A stretch of 64,000 nt of DNA from Flavobacterium sp. Root420 (GTDB taxonomy: Bacteria > Bacteroidota > Bacteroidia > Flavobacteriales > Flavobacteriaceae). The position numbers and the translations under genes were made by a program. Of the stretch, positions 7,725-15,956 are shown piece after piece. The stretch is from assembly GCF_001427905.1 (NCBI RefSeq), contig NZ_LMEF01000023.1, positions 102,687-166,686 on the forward strand. Reading direction: 5' to 3'. Each line of letters starts with the position of its first letter. Position 1 is the stretch's first letter. Below the pieces are notes generated by a model. It searched no databases. It was not told the origin of the DNA and saw only the letters and a list, made by a program, of their open reading frames with translations.

Positions 7725-8582
7725 ATGATTGAAATAGGAAAATACAATACACTTACCATATTACGCGATACCAAAGTCGGGTTATTTTTAGGAAATCCTG
7801 AAAAAGATCCTGAAGGAATTCACGATATATTATTACCGAATAAATACGTTCCAAACGAATTTGAAATAGGCGAGGAGCTTATAGTTTTCGTTTATTTAGA
7901 CCACGAACAACGTCCGGTGGCGACGACACTTGAACCTTATATTTTATTGAATGAATTTGCACTTTTAAGAGTAAATTATATCAATCAGGTTGGTGCTTTT
8001 ATGGATTGGGGAATGGAGAAAGATATTCTTGTTCCGTTTAAAGAACAGGCTCGCCCTATGGAAAAAGGAAAACGTTACTTAGTTTACCTTTATATGGATG
8101 AAAAAACCAATCGCTTGGTGGCTTCAAGTAAATTGAATCAATTTTTAAATAACGATCAGCTTACAGTTGAAAAAGGAGAAGAAGTTGATTTGATAGTCTC
8201 ACACATTACTGAATTAGGTATCAATGTTATCATCAATGAACAACACAAGGGTTTGTTATATAAAGATGAAGTTTATGATGACGCGATTAGAACCGGAGAC
8301 AGAATGATCGGTTTTATTAAAAACATTCGTCCGGATAATAAAATAGATGTTGCTCTACAAGTGCAAGGTTATCAAAGTATTGAGCCAAATGCTGAAAAGA
8401 TTTTGGATGAATTACGTGCCAATCGCGGTTTCCTGAGACTAAATGACGCCTCACATCCGGAAGACATTAAAACGGTTTTAAAAATGAGTAAAAAAACCTT
8501 TAAAAAAGCAATTGGAGCTTTATACAAAGATAAACTCATCGAAATCAAAGAAGATGGAATTTATCTGGTAAAAGAAAATTAG
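7725..8582 (+). CDS. CvfB/YitL-like S1 RNA-binding protein
   Basis: A 285-residue protein matching the CvfB family: two or three tandem S1-type OB folds (about residues 5-65, 70-140 and 145-215) followed by a C-terminal winged helix (about 225-285, LDELRANRGFLRLNDASHPED to the end). Landmarks are GNPEKDPEGIHDILLPNKYV and VGAFMDWGMEKDILVPF. In Firmicutes CvfB binds RNA and affects virulence gene expression; in Bacteroidota its target is unknown. It is monocistronic, with its own promoter box and a strong terminator. Confidence 0.88.
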   Translation: MIEIGKYNTLTILRDTKVGLFLGNPEKDPEGIHDILLPNKYVPNEFEIGEELIVFVYLDHEQRPVATTLEPYILLNEFALLRVNYINQVGAFMDWGMEKDILVPFKEQARPMEKGKRYLVYLYMDEKTNRLVASSKLNQFLNNDQLTVEKGEEVDLIVSHITELGINVIINEQHKGLLYKDEVYDDAIRTGDRMIGFIKNIRPDNKIDVALQVQGYQSIEPNAEKILDELRANRGFLRLNDASHPEDIKTVLKMSKKTFKKAIGALYKDKLIEIKEDGIYLVKEN

Positions 8583-8675
8583 ATTTTCTAAAATTCCAAT
8601 ATTTAAATTCCATAAGAATTATTTAGAATTTATAGCTTGGAGTTTGGAATTTATTCGCAAGAATCATTATAACAA

Positions 8676-8711
8676 GAAAGGCTGCTCATTACAAGCAGCC
8701 TTTCTCTTTTT
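8676..8711 (+). terminator. Rho-independent terminator after the S1 protein gene
   Basis: Stem GAAAGGCTGCT (8676-8686) with AGCAGCCTTTC (8694-8704), a seven-base loop and a T-rich tail. Confidence 0.88.
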
Positions 8712-9367
8712 ATTCAGTTTTAAAAAAAATTGTAATTAAAAAAAAACAGAAATAAAATAATTCGAATCCATTAAAAGAATAACAACTTTATAAATTTTAG
8801 GAGTTACGCTCTCATCTGGTATGTCTTTAAACAATCAATACGTTCATCTTAAAAGCAAAAAATCAATTTCGCGGCTAATCCATTTGGTTGATAAAATAAC
8901 TTATAGAATGTTCTGGTTAGCATTTTCTTCTTTTTCGTAATCAATCTTATACTAATTACTTAAACAATTCTAGCATTTAACCTTAGGTGTTACTATCTCC
9001 TTTTTGAAGTCTTAACAAACGCATAAATCATTTGCTCATTAGTCAAAGGTTTACTAATAAAAACCGTAAAAAAATGAGCGACAAAATTTTTAATTTTTCT
9101 CAAAAAAAGTCATTTTTTAGGTTAATAAATCAGTGAAAGAAAATCAATCATAAATCAGTGAAATAAAATGTATCTCATTGATTTCTAGGGTATAAAATTA
9201 CTTAATTATTTTTGAAATCCAATGTTAAATAATGTTATTTTTTGTTAGTAAATAGTTTCTGCTGCATTCTAAAGTTATTTTCATGCAGACTTAAGCCGAT
9301 TTGAGTAGGTAAAAATGTAAAAATGCTTTATTTTTACACTATAATTATTAAAACTAAACAAATAGAA
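8712..9367. other. Long non-coding gap before menB, with a faint receiver-domain-like frame
   Basis: This is the longest unexplained gap in the left half. I find no intact gene. On the minus strand an open frame without a start codon runs from about 9111 to the stop at 8993; it reads FFTVFISKPLTNEQMIYAFV, with the Lys-Pro pair typical of the end of a response-regulator receiver domain, so it may be the tail of a lost regulator. The menB promoter must lie at the right end. An A/T-rich stretch at 9290-9360 precedes the menB ATG. Confidence 0.3.
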
Positions 9368-10201
9368 ATGGATTGGATCACTGCCAGAGAATTTGAAGAT
9401 ATAACCTATAAAAAATGTAATGGAGTTGCCAGAATAGCATTTAACAGACCTAATGTTAGAAATGCTTTCCGCCCAAAAACAACTTCAGAATTATACCAGG
9501 CTTTTTACGATGCACAAGAAGATACTTCGATAGGAGTAGTGTTACTTTCTGCTGAAGGCCCATCAACTAAAGATGGCGTTTATTCTTTTTGCAGTGGTGG
9601 CGATCAAAACGCTCGCGGACATCAGGGTTATGTAGGTGAAGATGGACAACATCGTCTAAATATTCTGGAAGTACAACGTTTAATTCGTTTTATGCCAAAA
9701 GTAGTTATTGCCGTTGTTCCGGGTTGGGCAGTTGGTGGTGGACATAGCTTGCATGTTGTTTGCGATATGACTTTAGCCAGTAAAGAACATGCTATTTTCA
9801 AACAAACAGATGCTGATGTTACCAGTTTTGACGGAGGTTACGGATCTGCTTATTTAGCAAAAATGGTGGGGCAGAAAAAAGCACGTGAGATTTTCTTTTT
9901 AGGAAGAAATTATTCAGCTCAGGAAGCAATGGATATGGGAATGGTAAACGCTGTTATTCCTCACGACGAACTTGAAGCTACTGCTTATGAATGGGCACAG
10001 GAAATTCTTCAAAAATCTCCAACTTCTATAAAAATGCTAAAATTCGCCATGAACCTAACAGACGACGGAATGGTAGGACAACAGGTTTTTGCCGGAGAAG
10101 CAACTCGTTTGGCCTACATGACCGAAGAAGCAAAAGAAGGTAGAAACGCATTCTTAGAAAAAAGAAAACCAAATTTCGGAGAAAATAAATGGCTTCCTTA
10201 A
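9368..10201 (+). CDS. menB: 1,4-dihydroxy-2-naphthoyl-CoA synthase
   Basis: A crotonase-fold ring-closing enzyme that converts o-succinylbenzoyl-CoA to DHNA-CoA in menaquinone synthesis. I start at the ATG at 9368 (MDWITAREFED, 277 residues, the family length). An in-frame ATG at 9323 would add a hydrophobic 15-residue leader not expected in MenB. Diagnostic text: FCSGGDQNARG (oxyanion loop), PGWAVGGGHSLHVVCDMTLA and KQTDADVTSFDGGYGSAYLA. menA follows after a repeat-bearing gap of about 100 bases, and menC lies 3.3 kb further on the same strand. Confidence 0.95.
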   Translation: MDWITAREFEDITYKKCNGVARIAFNRPNVRNAFRPKTTSELYQAFYDAQEDTSIGVVLLSAEGPSTKDGVYSFCSGGDQNARGHQGYVGEDGQHRLNILEVQRLIRFMPKVVIAVVPGWAVGGGHSLHVVCDMTLASKEHAIFKQTDADVTSFDGGYGSAYLAKMVGQKKAREIFFLGRNYSAQEAMDMGMVNAVIPHDELEATAYEWAQEILQKSPTSIKMLKFAMNLTDDGMVGQQVFAGEATRLAYMTEEAKEGRNAFLEKRKPNFGENKWLP

Positions 10202-10204
10202 AAA

Positions 10205-10306
10205 TATTTTAGATTTTAGATTGCAGATTTTAGATTTTTAAAATCTGTGATCTTAATTCAGAATCTAATAATCTAAAATCAAAACTCTAAAATCTAAAAT
10301 TTAAAA
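10205..10306. repeat. TCTAAAAT/ATTTTAGA repeat cluster between menB and menA
   Basis: Words TTTTAGATT, ATCTAAAAT, CTCTAAAATCTAAAAT and related forms occur on both strands around an imperfect dyad. The same word in a pure tandem array is at 40481-40515. It looks like a dispersed simple repeat of this genome; a stem could form between the left (ATTTTAGATTTT) and right (AAAATCTAAAAT) halves. Confidence 0.6.
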
Positions 10307-10308
10307 GA

Positions 10309-11271
10309 ATGAAACATTGGATTGAAGCCGCCAGACTGCGCACATTGCCTTTATCAGTTTCCGGAATTATAGTAGGAAGTATATACGCCTTATCAAACCC
10401 AACTGCAACCATCAATACACCAACAGAAGTATTCAGTTGGAAAATTTTTGGTTTTGCACTTTTAACAACACTTGGTTTACAGGTTTTATCCAATTTTGCA
10501 AATGATTACGGAGATGGTGTAAAAGGTACAGACAATGAAGATCGTGTTGGCCCGCAACGTGCCATTCAAAGCGGCGTGATTACGCCTCAGGCTATGAAAA
10601 AAGCTATTATTATTACTGCTTCATTGACTTTATTGTCAGCTATCATATTAATTTATTTTGCTTTTGGGGAAAGTAATTTCGGTTATTCAATTTTCTTTTT
10701 ATTGTTAGGAATTGCAGCAATTGCTTCTGCGATTCGTTATACCGTTGGTAACTCAGCTTATGGCTACAGAGGTTTTGGAGATATTTTTGTTTTCGTTTTC
10801 TTCGGATTAGTAAGTACTTTGGGTGTTAACTTTTTATATTCAAAAGAAATAGATCCACTTTTAATTTTACCGGCAATCTCTATCGGATTATTAAGTGTAG
10901 GTGTTTTAAACCTAAACAATATGCGTGATGAAGAATCTGATAAAAAATCAGGCAAAAACACTATTGTAGTGCAAATTGGTGGTGCAAAAGCCAAAATTTA
11001 TCATTTCACATTGATTATTACAGCGATGCTTTTGGTGCTTATTTTTGCTATTTTGAGCGATTATCGTTTCGACCAATATTTATTTTTATTGGCTTATATT
11101 CCTTTAACTAAACATTTAATCACCGTTTATAAAAACCAAGATCCAAAGCTTTTAGATCCGGAATTAAAAAAAGTGGCGTTAAGCACTTTCTTGCTTTCAA
11201 TATTTTTGACAGTATGTATGATTTCGTTAATTTCAGATATCATTGTTAATCTCTTCTTAGGAGGAAGATAA
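10309..11271 (+). CDS. menA: 1,4-dihydroxy-2-naphthoate polyprenyltransferase
   Basis: A 320-residue UbiA-superfamily integral membrane prenyltransferase with about eight to nine hydrophobic segments. It attaches the polyprenyl chain to DHNA, giving demethylmenaquinone. The first Asp-rich motif is in SNFANDYGDGVKGTDNEDRV, followed by GPQRAIQSG typical of MenA. The second Asp-rich motif is in NLNNMRDEESDKKSGKNT. The N-terminus IEAARLRTLPLSVSGI is also family-typical. It sits directly after menB and 29 bases before a metallo-hydrolase gene. Confidence 0.95.
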   Translation: MKHWIEAARLRTLPLSVSGIIVGSIYALSNPTATINTPTEVFSWKIFGFALLTTLGLQVLSNFANDYGDGVKGTDNEDRVGPQRAIQSGVITPQAMKKAIIITASLTLLSAIILIYFAFGESNFGYSIFFLLLGIAAIASAIRYTVGNSAYGYRGFGDIFVFVFFGLVSTLGVNFLYSKEIDPLLILPAISIGLLSVGVLNLNNMRDEESDKKSGKNTIVVQIGGAKAKIYHFTLIITAMLLVLIFAILSDYRFDQYLFLLAYIPLTKHLITVYKNQDPKLLDPELKKVALSTFLLSIFLTVCMISLISDIIVNLFLGGR

Positions 11272-11300
11272 GATAAAGTTCAACTTTAAATTGTATAAAA

Positions 11301-11978
11301 ATGAAAATCACATTCTACGGACACGCTTCTTTAGGCATTGAAGTTGGAGGAAAACATATTCTTGTTGATCCTTTTATTACAGGAAATCCACAAGCTGCGG
11401 GAATTGATATAGACACATTAAAAGCCGATTATATTTTGCTTACACATGCGCATGGCGATCACGTTTTAGACGTTGAAGCTATCGCAAATCGTACCAATGC
11501 AGTAATCGTTTCTAATGCAGAAATAACAAGTTATTATGCCAAATTAGGCCATAATGCACACCCGATGAACCATGGTGGAAGCTGGAAATTCGATTTCGGA
11601 ATAGTAAAATATGTAAACGCTATTCACTCAAGTTCTTTTCCAGACGGAAGTTACGGCGGAAATCCCGGAGGTTTTGTTATTGAAGGAGAACATAAAAACA
11701 TCTACATTGCAGGCGACACAGCTCTTACAATGGATATGAAACTGATTCCGATGCGTACCAAGTTAGATTTAGCGATTCTTCCAATCGGAAGCAATTTTAC
11801 TATGGATGTTGAAGATGCTATTATTGCGTCTGATTTTGTAGAATGCGATAAAATCTTAGGTTATCATTTTGATACTTTTGGTTACATCGAAATCAATCAC
11901 GAAGAATCAATTCGAAAATTTTTCGATAAAGGAAAAGATTTAATGCTTTTGGAAATCGGAGAATCTATTGAATTATAA
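11301..11978 (+). CDS. Metal-dependent hydrolase, UPF0173 (metallo-beta-lactamase fold)
   Basis: A 225-residue protein of the UPF0173 metal-dependent hydrolase family, near full length. The zinc-binding THAHGDHVLD (HxHxDH type) is followed by PMNHGGSW, HSSSFPDG, IAGDTAL and a final His in ILGYHFDTFGYI. No signal peptide is seen, so it is cytosolic. The physiological substrate is unknown; some relatives hydrolyse cyclic nucleotides or other phosphoesters. It lies 29 bases after menA and is likely co-transcribed, which is a weak hint of a quinone or membrane link. Confidence 0.85.
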   Translation: MKITFYGHASLGIEVGGKHILVDPFITGNPQAAGIDIDTLKADYILLTHAHGDHVLDVEAIANRTNAVIVSNAEITSYYAKLGHNAHPMNHGGSWKFDFGIVKYVNAIHSSSFPDGSYGGNPGGFVIEGEHKNIYIAGDTALTMDMKLIPMRTKLDLAILPIGSNFTMDVEDAIIASDFVECDKILGYHFDTFGYIEINHEESIRKFFDKGKDLMLLEIGESIEL

Positions 11979-11996
11979 TTAATTGTCATTCTGAGC

Positions 11997-12095
11997 GAAG
12001 TCGAAGAATAAGGAGCTAATCCCGCTATCCGCTATATCTTTTGTGCCGAACCCCGGCACAAAAGGATATCGCTTCTATCGGGGCTAGGGGACTTG
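11997..12095 (-). repeat. GCCCCGATAG dispersed intergenic element, copy 1
   Basis: Read on the minus strand it begins with CTAGCCCCGATAGAAGCGAT, contains an inverted pair around CTTTTGTGCCGGGG/GGCACAAAAG, then ATATAGCGGATAGCGGGATT. A diverged second copy lies at 21145-21215 on the + strand (GCCCCGATAGAA, TATCCTTTG, AAAGATATAGGCGAAAGCGGGACT). On the left it is joined to TCATTCTGAGCGAAGTCGAAG, another widely scattered intergenic word. It is GC-richer than its surroundings and non-coding. Confidence 0.65.
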
Positions 12096-12172
12096 GTTTC
12101 AAAAGAACATTTATTTTGGCATAATATATGTCATCATTAAATGATCAAAATAAAATTTAATAATCCAGTTTT

Positions 12173-12193
12173 AATTCGTGCATTCGTGGCTAA
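12173..12193. repeat. Half copy of the GCCACGAATTC palindrome
   Basis: AATTCGTGCATTCGTGGCTA matches one arm of the palindromes at 3085 and 18628, with one change. The other arm is missing. It lies inside the frame upstream of the chosen start of the TPR gene, which argues against the upstream start. Confidence 0.6.
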
Positions 12194-12212
12194 AAAACTT
12201 ATTACCATAAAT

Positions 12213-13415
12213 ATGAATTTCAAAAAAATAATTTTATCTCTTTTAATTATTGTTTCCTTTAATTCTTTTGCCCAAAAAGATGGTTATTGGGACAAAGAGC
12301 GTGCAACAACCAAAGAAATCATAGTTTCTGCACGCGACCGAATCACTTTAAAAACAGAAGATCTTCCTGTTGGAACCACAGAAATTGTATACCGAATTAC
12401 GCTTTTAGATGAAAACCAGCAAATGGCGAATAGTTTGGTTTCGGTATTAAAAGCAATTCCGGACCCAACCGGAATAAGTCAGGGTTCTGCCGGAGCCGTT
12501 TTTCTAATGTCAAAAATTTCCGGTGACGACAACTGCACTTATGCACTTTTTACTTCAGAAGAATATGCAAAAAAATACATTGACGACGGAAAAACAGACA
12601 AAGCCTGTTACGCCCAAGTCGATGAAGTAAGTAAAGATGCGAAAAGATTATCATTAGACAAATCTTCTTGTTTAGGACAAGACATCAGCACAATTTGGTT
12701 TGGTTTTCACAGCAAAAACTGGCTTTTGAATCAAAAAATTGTTTTAGAAGTGGTGCCTTGGGTTGATACCAAATTGAACCGTGGCTGGAATCAGGATAAC
12801 AAAAATGAAATCATCAGCTTATGCAAAACATCAACAATGGCTCAAAAAATGGCTAATTCTGATGATTTTTGCGTTTGTATTTTAGATAAAATTATAAAAC
12901 AATATCGTTATTCAGAATTTCAAAAGTTATTGCCAATCGAAAAAAACAAAGTATATAAAGATTTTGGAAATGCTTGTTATAAAGACGCTGACATCTCTAA
13001 AAACGTATACGGCGATTTACGAACACAGGCTGCTACATTAATAAAATTGCAAAAATACAATGAAGCAATTCCGAAGTTAAATACAATTATTAACGACGGA
13101 AAAGCAACAGTTTTAGACTACAGTTCAATTGGTTACTGCTATATTTTGACCAAACAATATGCAAAAGCTATTAAATTCTTAAAAGAAGGCGAGAAGCTCG
13201 ACGATACAGAATTGGAGATAAAATTAAACCTTGCTCATGTTTATTTATTAAGTGATGATTATGGTACTGCAAAACCAATTTACAAAAAATATCAAACGCA
13301 AAATGTAACCGACAGCCTAAGCTGGACAGATAAAACAAGACTTGATTTTACGAATTTCAAAAAAGCAGGTTTACCATCAAAAGACTTCGAAAAAGTATTG
13401 AAGCTTTATAATTAG
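12213..13415 (+). CDS. Exported TPR-repeat protein
   Basis: I start at the ATG at 12213 (MNFKKIILSLLIIVSFNSFA, a signal peptide ending near residue 20; 400 residues). An in-frame ATG at 12141 would run through a dispersed repeat and bury the signal peptide. Residues 20-210 have no family I recognise and contain four cysteines (DDNCTYA, DKACYAQ, KSSCLGQ and one later). TPR-like helices run from about 285 to 400 (YNEAIPKLNTIINDG, YAKAIKFLKEGEKL, YGTAKPIYKKYQ). It probably works in the periplasm as a scaffold or binding protein. Confidence 0.78.
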   Translation: MNFKKIILSLLIIVSFNSFAQKDGYWDKERATTKEIIVSARDRITLKTEDLPVGTTEIVYRITLLDENQQMANSLVSVLKAIPDPTGISQGSAGAVFLMSKISGDDNCTYALFTSEEYAKKYIDDGKTDKACYAQVDEVSKDAKRLSLDKSSCLGQDISTIWFGFHSKNWLLNQKIVLEVVPWVDTKLNRGWNQDNKNEIISLCKTSTMAQKMANSDDFCVCILDKIIKQYRYSEFQKLLPIEKNKVYKDFGNACYKDADISKNVYGDLRTQAATLIKLQKYNEAIPKLNTIINDGKATVLDYSSIGYCYILTKQYAKAIKFLKEGEKLDDTELEIKLNLAHVYLLSDDYGTAKPIYKKYQTQNVTDSLSWTDKTRLDFTNFKKAGLPSKDFEKVLKLYN

Positions 13416-13419
13416 TAAA

Positions 13420-13541
13420 TTTTCCACCATATAAGTTATATAAGTTCATTTTATAGTGGGCTGAAGATTTAGCTTATATTTCTTTCTAGTTACTAAATTA
13501 AGCGAAACTTAAATTTTCTTATATCACTTAGATGGTGAAAA
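13420..13541. repeat. Long imperfect inverted repeat upstream of menC
   Basis: TTTTCCACCATATAAGTTAT (from 13420) has an imperfect complement in CTTATATCACTTAGATGGTG (from 13518), about 70 bases apart. The arms end just before the menC ATG, so the structure covers most of the TPR-menC gap and could form a leader stem or be another dispersed repeat. Confidence 0.55.
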
Positions 13542-13545
13542 AAAT

Positions 13546-14592
13546 ATGAAAGCGACCTATCACAAATATATGCTTGAGTTTAAACGACCTTCCGGAACTT
13601 CCAGAGGCGTTATGACCGAGAAAGAAACCTGGTTCATCGTTCTTGAAGAAAATGGTAATAAAGGAATAGGCGAGTGTGGTATTTTGCGTGGTTTAAGTGC
13701 TGATGATCGGGATGATTATGAAGAAAAATTAAATTGGGCATGCCAGAATATTCATTTGGGAGAAACCGCTCTTTGGGAAGCTTTGTTAGAATTTCCTTCC
13801 ATACAATTCGGAATCGAAATGGCTTTTATATCATTGAAAAGTAAAAACCCATATCTCTTGTTTCCTTCAGAATTTACTAATAATTCCAAATCTATTGTTA
13901 TAAACGGTTTAGTTTGGATGGGAGAAGCTTCTTTCATGAAAGAACAAATTGAAGAAAAATTAGCACAAGGCTTTGATTGTATAAAGCTAAAAATTGGCGC
14001 AATTGATTTCCAGAAAGAACTCGAATTATTGCAATTTATCAGAAGCCATTTTTCTGCAGAGCAAATCGAAATCAGAGTGGATGCCAATGGCGCTTTTGCT
14101 TTAAATGAAGCTTTAGATAAATTAAATCAATTAAAAGTATTTCAGCTACATAGTATCGAGCAACCTATTAAAAAAGGGAATGTTCTGGCAATGGCAGAAT
14201 TATGCAAAACAACACCTTTTCCGGTTGCATTGGATGAAGAATTAATTGGCGTATTTTCATTCGAAGAAAAAGAAAAATTATTACAAAAAATAAAACCACA
14301 ATACATTATTCTAAAACCAAGTTTTGTTGGCGGTTTTAGAGGGACACAGGAATGGATTACATTGGCGGATAAATATAATATTGGCTGGTGGATCACCTCT
14401 GCATTAGAAAGTAATATTGGACTTAATGCTATTGCACAATGGACATTTACATTAAACTCAAAAATGCCTCAGGGCTTAGGAACAGGAGCACTTTATACCA
14501 ATAATTTTGATTGTCCTTTAGAAGTTTCAAAGGGACAATTATGGTACAACAAAACAAAAAAATGGGATTCGTCATTTTTCGATAAAGAATAA
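13546..14592 (+). CDS. menC: o-succinylbenzoate synthase (enolase superfamily)
   Basis: A 348-residue enolase-superfamily dehydratase that converts SHCHC to o-succinylbenzoate in menaquinone synthesis. The barrel domain shows the acid-base lysine motif CIKLKIGAIDF, the metal ligands in IRVDANGAF, SIEQPI and ALDEELIG, and the second lysine in YIILKPSFVGGF. The N-terminal capping domain carries KETWFIVLEENGNKGIGECG. Dipeptide epimerases share the fold, but the menD/menB/menA context makes MenC the best reading. No menE follows. Confidence 0.9.
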   Translation: MKATYHKYMLEFKRPSGTSRGVMTEKETWFIVLEENGNKGIGECGILRGLSADDRDDYEEKLNWACQNIHLGETALWEALLEFPSIQFGIEMAFISLKSKNPYLLFPSEFTNNSKSIVINGLVWMGEASFMKEQIEEKLAQGFDCIKLKIGAIDFQKELELLQFIRSHFSAEQIEIRVDANGAFALNEALDKLNQLKVFQLHSIEQPIKKGNVLAMAELCKTTPFPVALDEELIGVFSFEEKEKLLQKIKPQYIILKPSFVGGFRGTQEWITLADKYNIGWWITSALESNIGLNAIAQWTFTLNSKMPQGLGTGALYTNNFDCPLEVSKGQLWYNKTKKWDSSFFDKE

Positions 14593-14687
14593 AAAACTAA
14601 CCTAATTCAGTTAAGAAAAATAAGATTTAAAATAACAAAGAGAAAAAAAAATCTTTGTTCCTTTGTTGCTCTGAACCTTCTCAAGTT

Positions 14688-15242
14688 TCATTCTTTCCCT
14701 CCGCGCAATCCGGCTTTCCATGCTTTAAGTTCTTCCCATTTACCTTCATAAGCTAATAAAGCCTGTTTACCCCAAGTGCTGGGATTATGTATTGCATAAT
14801 TCTCTCCGCCACCGTCTAATATCGCTTGTAGTTTTTCAGTCGATGTTTCAGATAAATCTTTCCATGTTGTGATTCCGGCCGCATTAAATAAACCTTCTAT
14901 TTTCGGTCCAATTCCTTCAACGATTTTCAGATCATTTTCTTTTATTTTTTTACCAAAAACTGTTTTGGCTATTCCTGCATCAAATAAAAATGTCGATGTT
15001 GAATTAGTTACAATAGATTTCTTTTTAACAGATTTCGTTTTCTTTGTTGCTAAATCAGCCTCGAGAGACGAAATCCTGGTAGTTAAACTTTTTGTATGTT
15101 TCTTGCAGGCATCTAACTCTGATTGTAGCGATAAGGCAAGTGAATGATGTATATTTGATGCTGATTTCTTTCCTAAAAAATAGCCTAAAATTCCAAAGAC
15201 TACTCCCGTTAATATAGGGATTAAGATACTAGAGATATCCAT
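14688..15242 (-). CDS. Membrane-anchored protein with C-terminal helix-hairpin-helix domain
   Basis: From the ATG at 15242 (MDISSILIPILTGVVFGILG) the protein has 184 residues; an ATG at 15308 in the same frame adds 22 residues before the membrane helix and cannot be excluded. A single N-terminal transmembrane helix (4-21) is followed by a coiled coil (about 35-70). The C-terminal domain contains LKIVEGIGPKIEGLFNAAG, the helix-hairpin-helix word, then TEKLQAILDGGGENY. Similar domains occur in DUF4332-like proteins. HhH suggests nucleic-acid binding, but the membrane anchor is odd for that. Function unknown. Confidence 0.7.
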   Translation of the reverse strand: MDISSILIPILTGVVFGILGYFLGKKSASNIHHSLALSLQSELDACKKHTKSLTTRISSLEADLATKKTKSVKKKSIVTNSTSTFLFDAGIAKTVFGKKIKENDLKIVEGIGPKIEGLFNAAGITTWKDLSETSTEKLQAILDGGGENYAIHNPSTWGKQALLAYEGKWEELKAWKAGLRGGKE

Positions 15243-15476
15243 AACAGTATATTTTTGATTGAACATTAAATTATTGGCCGAGAAGAATAAGGCTGAATGC
15301 TCTATCAAATTAACAAAAAAATAAATATAGACTGTATTAATAATCAGTTAATTTAATGTTATCGGTTTAATTTTTAAGCAGTTATATTTTTCGATTCTTA
15401 TTGACATTATGTGATCTCAATTTCAGGACTGAATTAAATTGAGTAACTTGCATTAAAAATTAATTACGATATTAAA

Positions 15477-15953
15477 ATGATAGAAATTGAAAGAAAGTTT
15501 CTTGTAAAATCCAGTGATTTTAAGGAACAGGCTTTTGCTCAAAATCAAATTGCGCAAGGTTATTTAAGTTCACTTCCGGAGCGAACCGTGCGTGTTAGAA
15601 TTAAAGGAAAAAAAGGCTTTCTTACTATTAAGGGAATTGGTCAGCACGGTGGTATGTCTCGTTTTGAATGGGAAAATGAAATTCCGCTGGATGAAGCGCA
15701 GGAATTGCTGAAATTATGCGAAAAGGGAAAGATAGAGAAAACACGTTATGAAATACAATCCGGAAAACATGTTTTTGAAGTCGATGAATTTTATGGGGAA
15801 AATGAAGGTTTGATAATGGCTGAAATTGAATTGGAATCAGAAACAGATTCTTTTGAAAAACCAGATTGGCTGGGAGAAGAAGTAACAAATGATGAACGAT
15901 ATTACAATGCGTATTTGAGCAAAAATCCTTTTAAAACGTGGGAAAAACACTAA
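15477..15953 (+). CDS. CYTH-domain phosphohydrolase (inorganic triphosphatase-like)
   Basis: A 158-residue single CYTH domain. The defining ExExK signature is at residues 3-7 (EIERK), and basic strands RTVRVRIKGKKGFLTIKG and acidic strands (VFEVDEFYGENEGLIMAEIELE) line the tunnel. Stand-alone bacterial members hydrolyse triphosphate or form cAMP; phosphatase activity is the usual finding. It is tightly linked to the next gene (3 bases between stop and start), so it is co-expressed with the YpdA-like reductase. Confidence 0.88.
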   Translation: MIEIERKFLVKSSDFKEQAFAQNQIAQGYLSSLPERTVRVRIKGKKGFLTIKGIGQHGGMSRFEWENEIPLDEAQELLKLCEKGKIEKTRYEIQSGKHVFEVDEFYGENEGLIMAEIELESETDSFEKPDWLGEEVTNDERYYNAYLSKNPFKTWEKH

Positions 15954-15956
15954 TTT

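Noticed and set aside
9323..9367. Upstream start of menB
   Set aside because: The added 15 residues are hydrophobic and not found in MenB; the ATG at 9368 gives the family length.
12141..12212. Upstream start of the TPR protein
   Set aside because: It runs through a repeat half-copy and would place the signal peptide in the interior.
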